Assembly: GCA_964591375.1 (NCBI GenBank)
Contig: CAZQAU010000015.1
Location: forward strand, 1 to 44,583
Length of the DNA: 44,583 bases
Direction of reading: 5' to 3'
DNA from: CAYYYG01 sp964591375
GTDB lineage: Bacteria; Patescibacteriota; Microgenomatia; UBA1406; GWC2-37-13
The notes below the pieces were generated by a model. The model was given only the letters and a program-made list of their open reading frames with translations, ran no database searches and had not been told where the DNA came from. The translations under genes were made by a program, and so were the position numbers. The number at the start of each line of letters is the position of its first letter. The stretch's first letter is position 1. Positions 37,478 to 44,583 of this stretch are shown one piece after another.

Positions 37478-38833
37478 TTAATCTCCCAATTCTGGATCGG
37501 ATTGCCGTCGCCGGCTCAGTTTCGACTGTACCTGACGGCGTTTGAAAAGGGAAGCGGCGACTGTCCGCGTCGAGGCCAGGGTGGCCTGGACCTTCCGCTT
37601 CACCCAGGCAGCCGGAGCCGCCAGCGGCAGCCGGTAGACCAGGACCGCGTTGAAGCCCGTCAGAACGTAGGCCCCCGCTTCCGCGATCAGTTTCTTACCG
37701 AACGTAAGGGAGGCTGCGACGCCAGTGTAGGCGTAGGAGCCCGTCAGGTTCCGCATGACGATGTGCTTCAGCGTGGCGACCCCAGTGAGCACATAGGCGC
37801 CAGCTTCAGCTATCAGAAGCTGCCCCTTCAGGAAGATCACATCAATGCCGGAGTAGATGTAGGCCCCCACCTCCGCGGTCAAAATCTTGGCCGCCTTCAG
37901 GCTGGCATCCACTCCCGTGTAAGCATACGTCCCGGCCGCCGCAGGCATTGAGACGATTGCCTGCAATGTGGCCGCAACGCCCGTGTAGGTATAGGCGCCG
38001 GCTTCCGCCGTCAGGACTTTACCGAAGCGGAAAATCACATCTATGCCGGTGAGGGTATAAGAGCCCACATTCGCTGCCATCTTGAGAGCAGCCTTGGTTC
38101 CTGCAGCGACGCCCGTGTAAGCATACGTGCCGAGATCGGCCACGACCTTGAAGCCGCCCAGCAGGTTCGCCGCGACGCCAGTGTAAACGTAAGCGCCCGC
38201 GTCCGCCGTCATCGACGTGCTGCTCGACAGGAAGTACGACACCATCGAGATGCTACCATTCGCCAAGGACCCGGACGCACCTGCGCTGGGGCTGACGGTA
38301 CCCGCCGACGTGATCGTGTCGGAAGCGACGGACCATTGGTTTGTCCCTTCGATCGCAGCGTCATGCTGCTCCGTCAGGTTCGTCCAAGTGAAAGTGCCAC
38401 CGGCCGAGCTTGCGACCGCAGCCGCAACAAAGCAGTTTGTGGTCGTGTCAACGGTGCCGCTGAGTGGGTCCGTCGTGTCGCCCCCGTCCGTGTCGTCTGC
38501 CGTGATGTTCGTCCGTTCGGTAATCCCGAACAGCGAGATCGAGTTACGGTTGCCGCCCGCGTTGAGGGTGACAACGATGTCCCCCAGGTTGCCGCCGGAG
38601 TGCTGGATCGCGAAGAAGTAGTTCGTCCGAGCGCCGGTCGTAATGCCGACCTGCTGCGTTGCCGAGACACCATTGACCGTGACACTCGACACCGTTCGGC
38701 TGTTCTGGCCGTTGGTCGCGATAAGAATGATACCCGCCGCCGGGCTTTGCCCATGCGTCGCCTGCGTGTAAGTGTAGGTGGTTAGATCACCAGTGTTCGT
38801 CCACGTACCGAGGTAGGAGCCGGTCGGTGCCAT
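37478..38833 (-). CDS. virion protein with nine ~21-residue AGAYxYTG repeats
   Basis: 451 aa. The first 210 residues form a beta-rich domain (IILIATNGQNSRTVSSVTVN). Then come nine repeats of about 21 residues, consensus [L]xAEAGAYxYTGVAAxLxxxK (examples: LTAEAGAYTYTGVAATLQAI; LIAEAGAYVLTGFNAVL). The end is basic (KRRQVQSKLSRRRQSD). Similar GSYxLTG repeats occur in phage virion proteins of alphaproteobacterial phages; a decoration, fibre or surface-adhesion role is likely. It lies between adaptor and small decoration genes. Confidence 0.7.
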   Translation of the reverse strand: MAPTGSYLGTWTNTGDLTTYTYTQATHGQSPAAGIILIATNGQNSRTVSSVTVNGVSATQQVGITTGARTNYFFAIQHSGGNLGDIVVTLNAGGNRNSISLFGITERTNITADDTDGGDTTDPLSGTVDTTTNCFVAAAVASSAGGTFTWTNLTEQHDAAIEGTNQWSVASDTITSAGTVSPSAGASGSLANGSISMVSYFLSSSTSMTADAGAYVYTGVAANLLGGFKVVADLGTYAYTGVAAGTKAALKMAANVGSYTLTGIDVIFRFGKVLTAEAGAYTYTGVAATLQAIVSMPAAAGTYAYTGVDASLKAAKILTAEVGAYIYSGIDVIFLKGQLLIAEAGAYVLTGVATLKHIVMRNLTGSYAYTGVAASLTFGKKLIAEAGAYVLTGFNAVLVYRLPLAAPAAWVKRKVQATLASTRTVAASLFKRRQVQSKLSRRRQSDPELGD

Positions 38834-38843
38834 GACCGGCCTC

Positions 38844-39260
38844 CTATGCGATCGTCAGGACACCGTTCGTTGCGTCGAAGTCAACGGTGAAGCTGTCGCC
38901 CGAGGCGAGGGTCAGGTTTGAGCCATAGTCCCACCAGGCGATCAATTCGTCGTTGGTCGCGGTGTCGTTGTAGAGCACAGCGTATCGGAACGGACCCATG
39001 GAGCCCGAAGCCGTAAAGACCACGTCGGCCAGGACGAGCTTGTAGGTGCCGGAGGATTGTGCCGAAGACGAGATCGTGGCCGCGGTGCCGCCGGTCGTGT
39101 AGCCGTTGCCGTTCGCGATCTGCGTGATGTTCGCGAGGACCGTGTTCGTGTTGACGGGCGCCGAGTTGGTCAGCGCGACCTTCAGCGTGTCGGAGCCGAG
39201 GTTATGAACCTTCTCCGCGAGCGCTTCAACGAAGCTCTGGAACTTGTTGTAGGATGCCAT
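38844..39260 (-). CDS. small virion protein, MASYNKF family (138 aa)
   Basis: Start MASYNKFQSFVEALAEKVHN, then LGSDTLKVALTNSAP: a conserved opening of small phage structural proteins. The rest is beta-rich (FRYAVLYNDTATNDELIAWW; FTVDFDATNGVLTIA). Likely a decoration or head/tail surface protein. Exact location in the virion is not known. Confidence 0.7.
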   Translation of the reverse strand: MASYNKFQSFVEALAEKVHNLGSDTLKVALTNSAPVNTNTVLANITQIANGNGYTTGGTAATISSSAQSSGTYKLVLADVVFTASGSMGPFRYAVLYNDTATNDELIAWWDYGSNLTLASGDSFTVDFDATNGVLTIA

Positions 39261-39263
39261 TGG

Positions 39264-39551
39264 TTACTCCCCCGGAATGCGCACGACAGCGAGTGACGCC
39301 GCCGAGGCCGTAACGATTGTCCAGCGGAAGGTGCCCTCCGGGACTTCAACCACCTGGGTGCCGTTCGCGGTGATCGCGGTGCCAACAGTGAGATAGGTGG
39401 AGCCGTCCGGCCCGAGCATCTCGAACGTCGCAGAGCCGCCGCCCCAGGTCGCAATCGCCTGGAGTTGGTAGCGGCCACCGCGCAGGCGGAACGTCACCTG
39501 GTCGTTGGTGGAACTTAGGCCGGTCTGGCGATTTCCATCGGTGCCGCGCAT
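39264..39551 (-). CDS. small beta-rich virion protein (95 aa)
   Basis: Beta-sandwich-like sequence (RGGRYQLQAIATWGGGSATF; VVEVPEGTFRWTIVTASAAS). Lies in the capsid-decoration cluster with three-base and nine-base gaps to its neighbours. Probably a surface decoration or cement protein; no family named. Confidence 0.65.
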   Translation of the reverse strand: MRGTDGNRQTGLSSTNDQVTFRLRGGRYQLQAIATWGGGSATFEMLGPDGSTYLTVGTAITANGTQVVEVPEGTFRWTIVTASAASLAVVRIPGE

Positions 39552-39560
39552 GTCAGCTCC

Positions 39561-39767
39561 TTAAATCTTCGGAAGCAGAGTGGACTTCGAGATGACCTTC
39601 CGCTCCAGCGCTTCGAGCGCGATGATGAGTTGCTTCTTCGACAGGACCGTCGCGTCGTTGTAGCGAAGCTCAATGTCGTTACCTGCAGTCGAGCTGGTGC
39701 CGGTCGTGAAGTCGCTATCCTTGAAGCCGTCTTTTCCGACGTTGATCGAGATGTACTGCTGAGCCAT
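39561..39767 (-). CDS. small virion-module protein (68 aa)
   Basis: MAQQYISINVGKDGFKDSDF and a helical end (KKQLIIALEALERKVISKST), with AGGAGG six bases upstream of ATG 39767. Seen between decoration genes; function unknown. The 87 bases upstream hold a strong hairpin. Confidence 0.65.
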   Translation of the reverse strand: MAQQYISINVGKDGFKDSDFTTGTSSTAGNDIELRYNDATVLSKKQLIIALEALERKVISKSTLLPKI

Positions 39768-39808
39768 GTGGCCCTCCTGTCTGAGCCGCGGGGCGGCGGA
39801 AGTTTTGG

Positions 39809-39839
39809 GGCGGAGGCCGGAACCCTACTAGCCTCCGCC
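39809..39839 (-). promoter_or_regulatory. intergenic hairpin between decoration gene and 68-aa gene
   Basis: GGCGGAGGC (39809-39817) and GCCTCCGCC (39831-39839) pair perfectly across 13 bases. In the transcribed (minus) direction no U-run follows, so this is probably an attenuation or mRNA-stabilising element that sets the level of the genes downstream of the decoration protein. Confidence 0.45.
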
Positions 39840-39854
39840 GCCCGTTGGACCTGG

Positions 39855-40391
39855 TTAGTCGACGTAGTCGACCGAGACGCCAAGCCGGCCTGTGCCGGTC
39901 GTGACTGCGGTCGTCTTGACCGTCGCCACGATGTCGAAGTTGCCGCCCGGATCGCTGGTGAGACCCACCGCTTCCCAGATCGGCATATCACGCTTGTCGA
40001 TCGTGTAGGACCCGCTCTCGTTCGTGATGTCCGTGCGAGCAACGGCGCTCGCGCAGTCAATCACGGTGGCGAAGAAGTCCTGGTCGATCGCTGCGGCGGC
40101 CAGGAGCGAGGTGGCCGAAGCCGCCCGCGATCCGTCCGTCGAGTAATAGAGACCGATGTCGAAGGCACCGGCACCCTGCGCGGCACTCTCGAAGACGATG
40201 CGCTTGATCTTCGCGGTCGAAGGAACGCGAGCAAGCTGGTAGGTGCTGTCCACCGAAGACGAGGCGACCGCAACCGCGGAGCCCTCGACATTCTTCAGAA
40301 AGCCTGCGGCGCCCTTGCCCGAAGTCGGCACGATCCGAGGGGTCGCGTCGAGGTTCGTCAGGTAACCGTCTTTTACGTGATCGACTGCCAT
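39855..40391 (-). CDS. probable head decoration protein (178 aa)
   Basis: MAVDHVKDGYLTNLDATPRI and beta-rich sequence (VPSTAKIKRIVFESAAQGAG; RLGVSVDYVD at the end). Directly follows the major capsid gene, the usual place of decoration or cement proteins. ATG 40391 has AGGAGA upstream. Assignment is by position and fold impression. Confidence 0.65.
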   Translation of the reverse strand: MAVDHVKDGYLTNLDATPRIVPTSGKGAAGFLKNVEGSAVAVASSSVDSTYQLARVPSTAKIKRIVFESAAQGAGAFDIGLYYSTDGSRAASATSLLAAAAIDQDFFATVIDCASAVARTDITNESGSYTIDKRDMPIWEAVGLTSDPGGNFDIVATVKTTAVTTGTGRLGVSVDYVD

Positions 40392-40415
40392 GGTGGTATC
40401 TCCTGTTCGATGGCG

Positions 40416-40440
40416 GTGTCGGCCAGGGGTATCCTGGCCG
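40416..40440 (-). terminator. hairpin directly after major capsid gene
   Basis: GTCGGCCAGG (40416-40425) and CCTGGCCGAC (40431-40440) form a perfect 10-base-pair stem with a 5-base loop, twelve bases after the capsid stop on the minus strand. It has no U-run, so partial termination or 3'-end protection of the capsid message is more likely than full termination. Confidence 0.55.
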
Positions 40441-40451
40441 ACTGTTGATCG

Positions 40452-41384
40452 TTACGGCGTGATCGCTGCGCCCGTGCTGTCGAGGCAGGCGATCTGGATC
40501 ACCTTGCCCTCTTCCAGTCGGGTCGCACCATACGACACCATGGTGTAGATGCCCCACGGTTCGCCGGACAAGTCACGACGCTGCGACACGCTGTTGCTCA
40601 TGTCCTTCCACATACCGAGGTACATGCCGGACTTGACGAACGCCAGGACACCGCGAGTATTCGTGGTGTAGGTCGGCAGCCGCTCGATGTAGACGATGTT
40701 GAAGCCGAGCATGCGCACGACTTTGCCATCGACCAGCACCGGCTTATCGTTGAACTCCGTCGACACAACCTGGACCTGGTTGAGGAGATCGCTCTCCTGC
40801 TGGGAGCCGCAGATGAGGGTCGGCTCATCCATCTCCAGGTCGTTCTCGTAATGGCGCAGGATGCGCTTCGCTTCGATCAGCTTGGCGACATTCAGGCCGG
40901 TCGCGGCGCCGGCACCGAAGGTGTCAGCGATGCGGAACTTCGAGGTGTCGAAGGCTTCGGTCGACAGAGCGGTCGGGGTGGTAACGTCAGCACCCTGGCC
41001 GATGTAGGCAGTGCCGGTGGCGGCGAGGATGATCTCGTCGTCCCATGCGCGGCCGACCGCGTTCGCGGCGTTGACCACATACTGGGACTTCGGATCGACC
41101 AGCGTGCGCAGCTCATCGAAGCTGTCCACGAGCTGATCGAGATCACCGTCTTTCGGGAAGACCCACCGACGATAGAAGTCGGCGTCAGTGCGCTTCTTCG
41201 GAGCGAAGCGGCCCTGCGGGGTCTGAAGCTTGGTCGGACCCATCTGGTTGACCGGGGAAGCCTGGCGGCCGACGTGAGTGCCCTCACGGGTTTTGCCACG
41301 GAGCTTCGAACCCTGCTGCTGCAGCCGCAGCTCAAGGGTGGTCGAATACTGGGTCGTAAAGAGTTTTTCAAGGTTCTCGGACAT
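40452..41384 (-). CDS. major capsid protein
   Basis: 310 aa, typical for a T7/podovirus-type HK97-fold capsid. It has a long N-arm (YSTTLELRLQQQGSKLRGKT), E-loop region (DADFYRRWVFPKDGDLDQLV) and later core segments (IEAKRILRHYENDLEMDEPT; RMLGFNIVYIERLPTYTTNT; GIYTMVSYGATRLEEGKVIQ). Between scaffold and decoration genes, exactly where a major capsid gene is expected. ATG 41384 has AGGAGAG upstream. The message is bracketed by a terminator (41478-41499) and a hairpin (40416-40440). Confidence 0.9.
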   Translation of the reverse strand: MSENLEKLFTTQYSTTLELRLQQQGSKLRGKTREGTHVGRQASPVNQMGPTKLQTPQGRFAPKKRTDADFYRRWVFPKDGDLDQLVDSFDELRTLVDPKSQYVVNAANAVGRAWDDEIILAATGTAYIGQGADVTTPTALSTEAFDTSKFRIADTFGAGAATGLNVAKLIEAKRILRHYENDLEMDEPTLICGSQQESDLLNQVQVVSTEFNDKPVLVDGKVVRMLGFNIVYIERLPTYTTNTRGVLAFVKSGMYLGMWKDMSNSVSQRRDLSGEPWGIYTMVSYGATRLEEGKVIQIACLDSTGAAITP

Positions 41385-41477
41385 GATGCCCTCTCCTGTT
41401 GAGTGAAACCGATCACTTGCTCAGGGCCGTGTCCATGGGCGGGGGCCGTCGCGTATTTGCACCATTAACAAACGAAA

Positions 41478-41499
41478 GCGGGGGCCGTCAAGCCCCCGC
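41478..41499 (-). terminator. rho-independent-like terminator between scaffold and capsid genes
   Basis: GCGGGGGC (41478-41485) pairs with GCCCCCGC (41492-41499) with a 6-base loop; in the minus direction TTTCGTTTGTT follows. Part of the stem is also a 12-base direct repeat GCGGGGGCCGTC at 41439-41450. It would end or reduce transcription from the scaffold gene before the capsid gene, unless a promoter lies in the 100 bases before the capsid start. Confidence 0.7.
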
Positions 41500-41500
41500 G

Positions 41501-41526
41501 TAATTTTATTGCGCAATTTTCTTTCG
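41501..41526. repeat. tandem pair of iteron-like 13-mers upstream of capsid
   Basis: TAATTTTATTGCG (41501-41513) and CAATTTTCTTTCG (41514-41526) are adjacent and match the control-region 13-mers at about 10 and 11 of 13 positions (compare CAATATTGTTGCG and CAATATTATTTCG), in the same tandem phase. They contain the palindrome ATTGCGCAAT (41508-41517). Lying between the scaffold stop and the terminator, they look like a binding site for the same factor. Confidence 0.5.
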
Positions 41527-41530
41527 CGGG

Positions 41531-42361
41531 CTAGGAGGCGGCCAAAATCCGCGTGATTGCCGCCAGTTCACGGGCTTCATTGGCGCCGCCGTTCAGCCAG
41601 CGGGTCACCCAGGCATTGTCCGCCTGGAGCTCGGCCTTCTTCGCTGCCGCCTGTTCCTTCGTCATCAGGCCGCCGTTGAAGTCCTTGTTGCCGCCCTGGA
41701 CGAACTGAGCCTCCGTCGTGGACATGCCGACCTTGCGGAAAGCGTCCATCACTTCGGCGTATCCGACGACCTTCTCCAGTGCGTCGACCGCTTCCGGCGA
41801 GATGCCGAGCTTCGCGGCGCCCGCCTTCGCGATCACCATGTTCGCTTCGAAGTTGGTCTTCCAGTTGTCCTGAAGCTTGGTCTTCTCGGCCGTGATCTTG
41901 TCGGTGTAGACCGCGGCATCCGCTTCCTTCTGCGCGTCCATCCGCTTCACAGTCTCCTGGGCCAGCCGCAGAGCTGCATCCTTGCTCATGTTGGCCGTGA
42001 AGGCGGTGTTGCGGAGATGATCCGCAAGATCGTCCGGCAGCGCTTCGCCGGCCTTCGTCTTGACCGTCGAGAAGTCGTATTCCTTTGCTTCCTTCGGGCG
42101 GCCGAGGCGTTCCCAGACGCTGCCCCATTCGGGCGCATTCGGGTCCTTCGGGAGCCGCAAGAGCTGATCGGCCGGTACGCCGAGTTTGCTTTCCGCCTCA
42201 CGATGCGCAGTCGTCATCGCGATCGCGACTTCGGCCGGCGTCTTGTCGTGGAGCCCGCGGTTTTGCCAGTGGCCCACGAGTTCGGGCGTCACTGTTGCGA
42301 CGCCGTCGTACCACGGCTTCGCCGGGTTCGGATTGGGGTTAGGGTTCGGATCGTCCGCCAT
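41531..42361 (-). CDS. capsid scaffolding protein
   Basis: 276 aa. Begins with NPNPNPNPAKPWYDGV, then an acidic-basic, mostly helical body (AALRLAQETVKRMDAQKEAD; TEAQFVQGGNKDFNGGLMTK). Acidic, coiled, just before the major capsid gene: the typical T7 gp9-type scaffold. The N-terminal (NP)n stretch is a short flexible lead. ATG 42361 is followed by the terminator-containing gap to the capsid gene. Confidence 0.82.
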   Translation of the reverse strand: MADDPNPNPNPNPAKPWYDGVATVTPELVGHWQNRGLHDKTPAEVAIAMTTAHREAESKLGVPADQLLRLPKDPNAPEWGSVWERLGRPKEAKEYDFSTVKTKAGEALPDDLADHLRNTAFTANMSKDAALRLAQETVKRMDAQKEADAAVYTDKITAEKTKLQDNWKTNFEANMVIAKAGAAKLGISPEAVDALEKVVGYAEVMDAFRKVGMSTTEAQFVQGGNKDFNGGLMTKEQAAAKKAELQADNAWVTRWLNGGANEARELAAITRILAAS

Positions 42362-42364
42362 TGG

Positions 42365-42655
42365 TCAGTCTCCTTTAATCGCTCGTTGCCGGGCGCCATG
42401 ATAGAGCTCGGCAAGTTCCTCTGGCGTCATGCCGAGGTGTTGCTGGATGCGGAGCCACACCTCGCGCCGGCCGTTGAGGGCCGACTGGACGTGTGGGTCC
42501 TTGTCGAATGTGCTGGTGGTTGCCATGCAGAACACGGCAAGGTCCTCCAGCACGGCGCGCCCTGCGGGGCCACCGAACGCGGCTGCATAGGCGCGCTTGC
42601 GGTCCCGCAGGAAGATCAGCACACGCTGATAGAGTGATAGCTTGGTTTCAGTCAC
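42365..42655 (-). CDS. Bbp19-like phage protein (96 aa)
   Basis: The sequence AAFGGPAGRAVLEDLAVFCM followed by DPHVQSALNGRREVWLRIQQ is the signature of the Bbp19-like family (F..p.G..VL.DL..F......dp......GRR.v...I...). The family is found next to portal or capsid genes; its function is unknown. Coupled to the upstream 73-aa gene by ATGA. Confidence 0.8.
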   Translation of the reverse strand: MTETKLSLYQRVLIFLRDRKRAYAAAFGGPAGRAVLEDLAVFCMATTSTFDKDPHVQSALNGRREVWLRIQQHLGMTPEELAELYHGARQRAIKGD

Positions 42656-42873
42656 GCAGGCTTGCCCTCGTTCTCACACTTCGGGGTGATCTGCAGGGTC
42701 TTGGCCGCATCTTCCCCATAGTGCTTCGTGATCGCTTCCACGAACATCGGCGCATCCGCTTTGGCCTGGTCATAGCAGGCCTGCTCAGTCGGAAACCTGC
42801 TCGTGTGGCCGAAAACCTGCTCGACTGATACGCCTTGGATGGTGACCAGGATCGCTACTGTCAGTATCCACAT
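42652..42873 (-). CDS. small exported or membrane-anchored protein (73 aa)
   Basis: MWILTVAILVTIQGVSVEQV is an N-terminal signal/TM-like segment. The mature part has two Cys residues (ACYDQ ... PKCEN), suggesting a periplasmic or virion-surface disulfide. It lies between portal and Bbp19-like genes. Function unknown. Confidence 0.65.
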   Translation of the reverse strand: MWILTVAILVTIQGVSVEQVFGHTSRFPTEQACYDQAKADAPMFVEAITKHYGEDAAKTLQITPKCENEGKPA

Positions 42874-42885
42874 GATATACCCCCT

Positions 42886-44580
42886 TTACACTGCGGGCTG
42901 TGCTTCGGCCGCCGCAGCTTCGGCCTTCATCATTGCAGCCTGGCCAGGAGCCGCCTGGATCGCCTGCTGCTTCGCCTGAGCATCAGCACGCGCCGCGCGC
43001 TTCTGCTTGATTTCGTCTTCGCCGGCCATCCATGACGGAGGCACCGCGTTGATCTCAGCGATCGCAGGGATCGCGGTGTCGAAGTTGAACGGATCGAGCA
43101 GCGACGGGTCCTGCGTGATGTTAACGATCTCCTTCACGCTTTCGACCGTGCGCATGAAACCGGCGGCTTCCTGGGCGCGCATCGCCCGCGACAGCGGGGA
43201 CGTGTAGATGACAGTGTATTCGCCGTTCGCTTCGCGCAGCTCGGGCGGCATCGGGGGAAGGAGACCTTCCATCGATAGCACGTCGATCTCGCGAGCGATC
43301 AGCGGCCCGAGGTATTCGGACTGCTGTCTGCCGATCGTCGGGGCCAGCAAGATGCCCTTCTCGTTCGTCCGCTCGATCACCTCGGTCGCGGTCATCGTTG
43401 GCGTCTCGGTCAGGATTTGGAAGAGCGTGACCAGGAAGGCGTCGTTGATCAGCATCTTCTCTTCCGCCATCATCTCCTTGCTGATCTGGATTTCTCCAGT
43501 CGGTAGGACATCGACCAGGCGGGTGCCATTCATTGCCATGCCGCCGGGGTTCATCGCCCCGGGCCGCATGCTGAAGTCAACAAGGCCACCCTCGACCGTG
43601 AGCAGAACCGGATCGGCCGCACGGTGGCCTTGCTTCAGGAACGTCCGCTTCTCAGCGTTCAGGGTCTTCAGCGCCGGCAACACCTGCATGGCCGGTGAGC
43701 GTCCGTAGACCTCCCCCGGCGTCTGGATGTAGCGCGACGCTGCGACCGGGAAGCTGAAATAGCCGTCATGCTCCAGAAGCCATTTGCCCGTCATTGACAC
43801 ATACACTGACTTGAACGGTTTCGACTTTGGAGACATGACGTTCTCGGGCTCGTAGTCCGCGCGCGGAGTTACGAGGTGGATCACTTCGAACAGGTTCTCG
43901 CTACGCTTCTGGAAGGCTTCGCAAATCTGCGGCGGGCACTTCTCCTCTGTCCACTTCTGCACCATCTGCCGAGCGGTCATCCGCAGGACGCGGACCAGGC
44001 CGTCAATCAGCCCCTGGTGGTTCTCTCGGAAGTAGGTGGAGCCGAGATGTAGCGACTTATACCGGAGCCCGCGACCACCGCGATCGGCCGCCTGGAAGCG
44101 GTCAACGAAGATGGAGCCAGTACCGTAGGCGCCGAGCGAGTGGAAGACGCCCTGGTTCTGTGCGCTGAAGTTCGCGTTGGGCGCATAGCGGTGCTTGAAC
44201 AGGGCACGAGTTGCTTCCTCGAAGAAAAGCTGCACCCGACGGTTCTTCATAAGGTATGGGTTATCGGCAGCGAGCGTGTGCCAGGTCTGGTTCCGCGGCG
44301 TGATCAGGCTGTCGCAGATCGCCTTGAAGCGCTCCAGCGCCTGCATGCCGGTTGCATCGACTTGCTTGTCGGTCTTCTTCTCGCCTGGCGTATTCTGTGA
44401 CCCATAGGTGAACGTATTGCGAGACGGCGGGTCAATCAGCTCCGCCACCTCTTCCCAGTGCCCTTCGAATGCCATCTCGCGCGGGGTCCGCAGTTGCGCG
44501 AACTCCGCCAGCGCATCCTCTGCGACACGGACATCTTCATCAGTCTGACGCTTGAGCGCGTTGATGTATGAGGGGTCCAT
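42886..44580 (-). CDS. portal (head-tail connector) protein
   Basis: 564 aa, ATG 44580. N-terminal helical sequence (DEDVRVAEDALAEFAQLRTP), then GHWEEVAELIDPPSRNTFTY and FKAICDSLITPRNQTWHTLA typical of podovirus head-tail connectors (PF12236-type). The C-terminus is Ala/Gln/Glu-rich (barrel/crown). Twelve copies form the DNA channel at which TerL docks. The gene begins exactly at the contig joint: upstream sequence continues at base 53 of this window. A GGGG-rich site serves as a weak ribosome-binding site; translation is probably coupled to the 58-aa gene whose stop abuts its ATG. Confidence 0.9.
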   Translation of the reverse strand: MDPSYINALKRQTDEDVRVAEDALAEFAQLRTPREMAFEGHWEEVAELIDPPSRNTFTYGSQNTPGEKKTDKQVDATGMQALERFKAICDSLITPRNQTWHTLAADNPYLMKNRRVQLFFEEATRALFKHRYAPNANFSAQNQGVFHSLGAYGTGSIFVDRFQAADRGGRGLRYKSLHLGSTYFRENHQGLIDGLVRVLRMTARQMVQKWTEEKCPPQICEAFQKRSENLFEVIHLVTPRADYEPENVMSPKSKPFKSVYVSMTGKWLLEHDGYFSFPVAASRYIQTPGEVYGRSPAMQVLPALKTLNAEKRTFLKQGHRAADPVLLTVEGGLVDFSMRPGAMNPGGMAMNGTRLVDVLPTGEIQISKEMMAEEKMLINDAFLVTLFQILTETPTMTATEVIERTNEKGILLAPTIGRQQSEYLGPLIAREIDVLSMEGLLPPMPPELREANGEYTVIYTSPLSRAMRAQEAAGFMRTVESVKEIVNITQDPSLLDPFNFDTAIPAIAEINAVPPSWMAGEDEIKQKRAARADAQAKQQAIQAAPGQAAMMKAEAAAAEAQPAV

Positions 44581-44583
44581 TTA
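44529..44583. repeat. right copy of 55-base terminal direct repeat
   Basis: Identical to bases 1-55. Holds the first codons of the portal gene plus the TAA of the preceding 58-aa gene. Shows that the two ends join and that the real genome has about 44,528 unique bases. Confidence 0.9.

Noticed and set aside
36182..37951. 589-codon plus-strand open frame opposite adaptor and repeat protein
   Set aside because: Spans two real minus-strand genes and their junction, so it is a chance frame of GC-rich DNA.

Overview
The window is an essentially complete genome of a tailed phage with podovirus-type virion genes. A 55-base direct repeat (1-55 and 44529-44583) makes the two ends identical, so the contig is a linearised circle of about 44,528 unique bases. 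The cut falls at the start of the portal gene. No integrase, CI-like repressor, tRNA, CRISPR array, insertion sequence or phage-type single-subunit RNA polymerase gene was recognised. A lytic podovirus relying on host RNA polymerase is the simplest reading. GC-rich sequence and the style of several proteins (the AGAYxYTG-repeat protein, Bbp19-like protein, DUF2800/DUF2815 pair) suggest an alphaproteobacterial or similar high-GC Gram-negative host; this is inference.

Layout. A 638-base non-coding region (4762-5399) separates two divergent arms. The plus-strand early/replication arm (5400-24480) begins with small, mostly unrecognised, translationally coupled genes (5400-10175). It continues with a SprT-like metalloprotease, a SNF2-type helicase, a DUF2800 Cas4-like nuclease, a DUF2815 ssDNA-binding protein, an HNH homing endonuclease, a family A DNA polymerase, a RuvC-like nuclease, a metallophosphoesterase and two nucleotide-metabolism proteins. 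One gene in this arm, the bifunctional primase-polymerase/helicase (10131-12134), lies on the minus strand. The late arm is all minus strand. It runs from the small terminase (4761) leftward through terminase, lysis genes and a secreted hydrolase, crosses the contig joint into portal, scaffold and capsid, and continues through decoration, adaptor, nozzle and ejection proteins to a tail fibre and a small membrane protein ending at 24452. On the circle this is one collinear block of about 24.9 kb.

How the parts work together. Replication would use prim-pol/helicase, ssDNA-binding protein, Cas4-like nuclease, DNA polymerase and RuvC-like resolvase. Packaging uses TerS/TerL and portal. Lysis combines tiny membrane proteins, a GH108 endolysin with a C-terminal membrane anchor, an overlapping spanin pair and a signal-peptide serine hydrolase. 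Entry uses three ejection proteins, one with both a lytic transglycosylase site and a zincin motif. Carbohydrate-binding-like insertions appear in the adaptor and nozzle.

Most notable: (i) an 80-codon gene with a strong ribosome-binding site nested in another frame of the primase-helicase gene, where the host gene's codon usage shifts; (ii) an array of 13-base iteron-like repeats in the divergent control region, with related elements at two late-gene junctions; (iii) a 25-base tandem repeat in the first early gene that rotates through all three reading frames; (iv) a secreted serine hydrolase in the lysis cassette.
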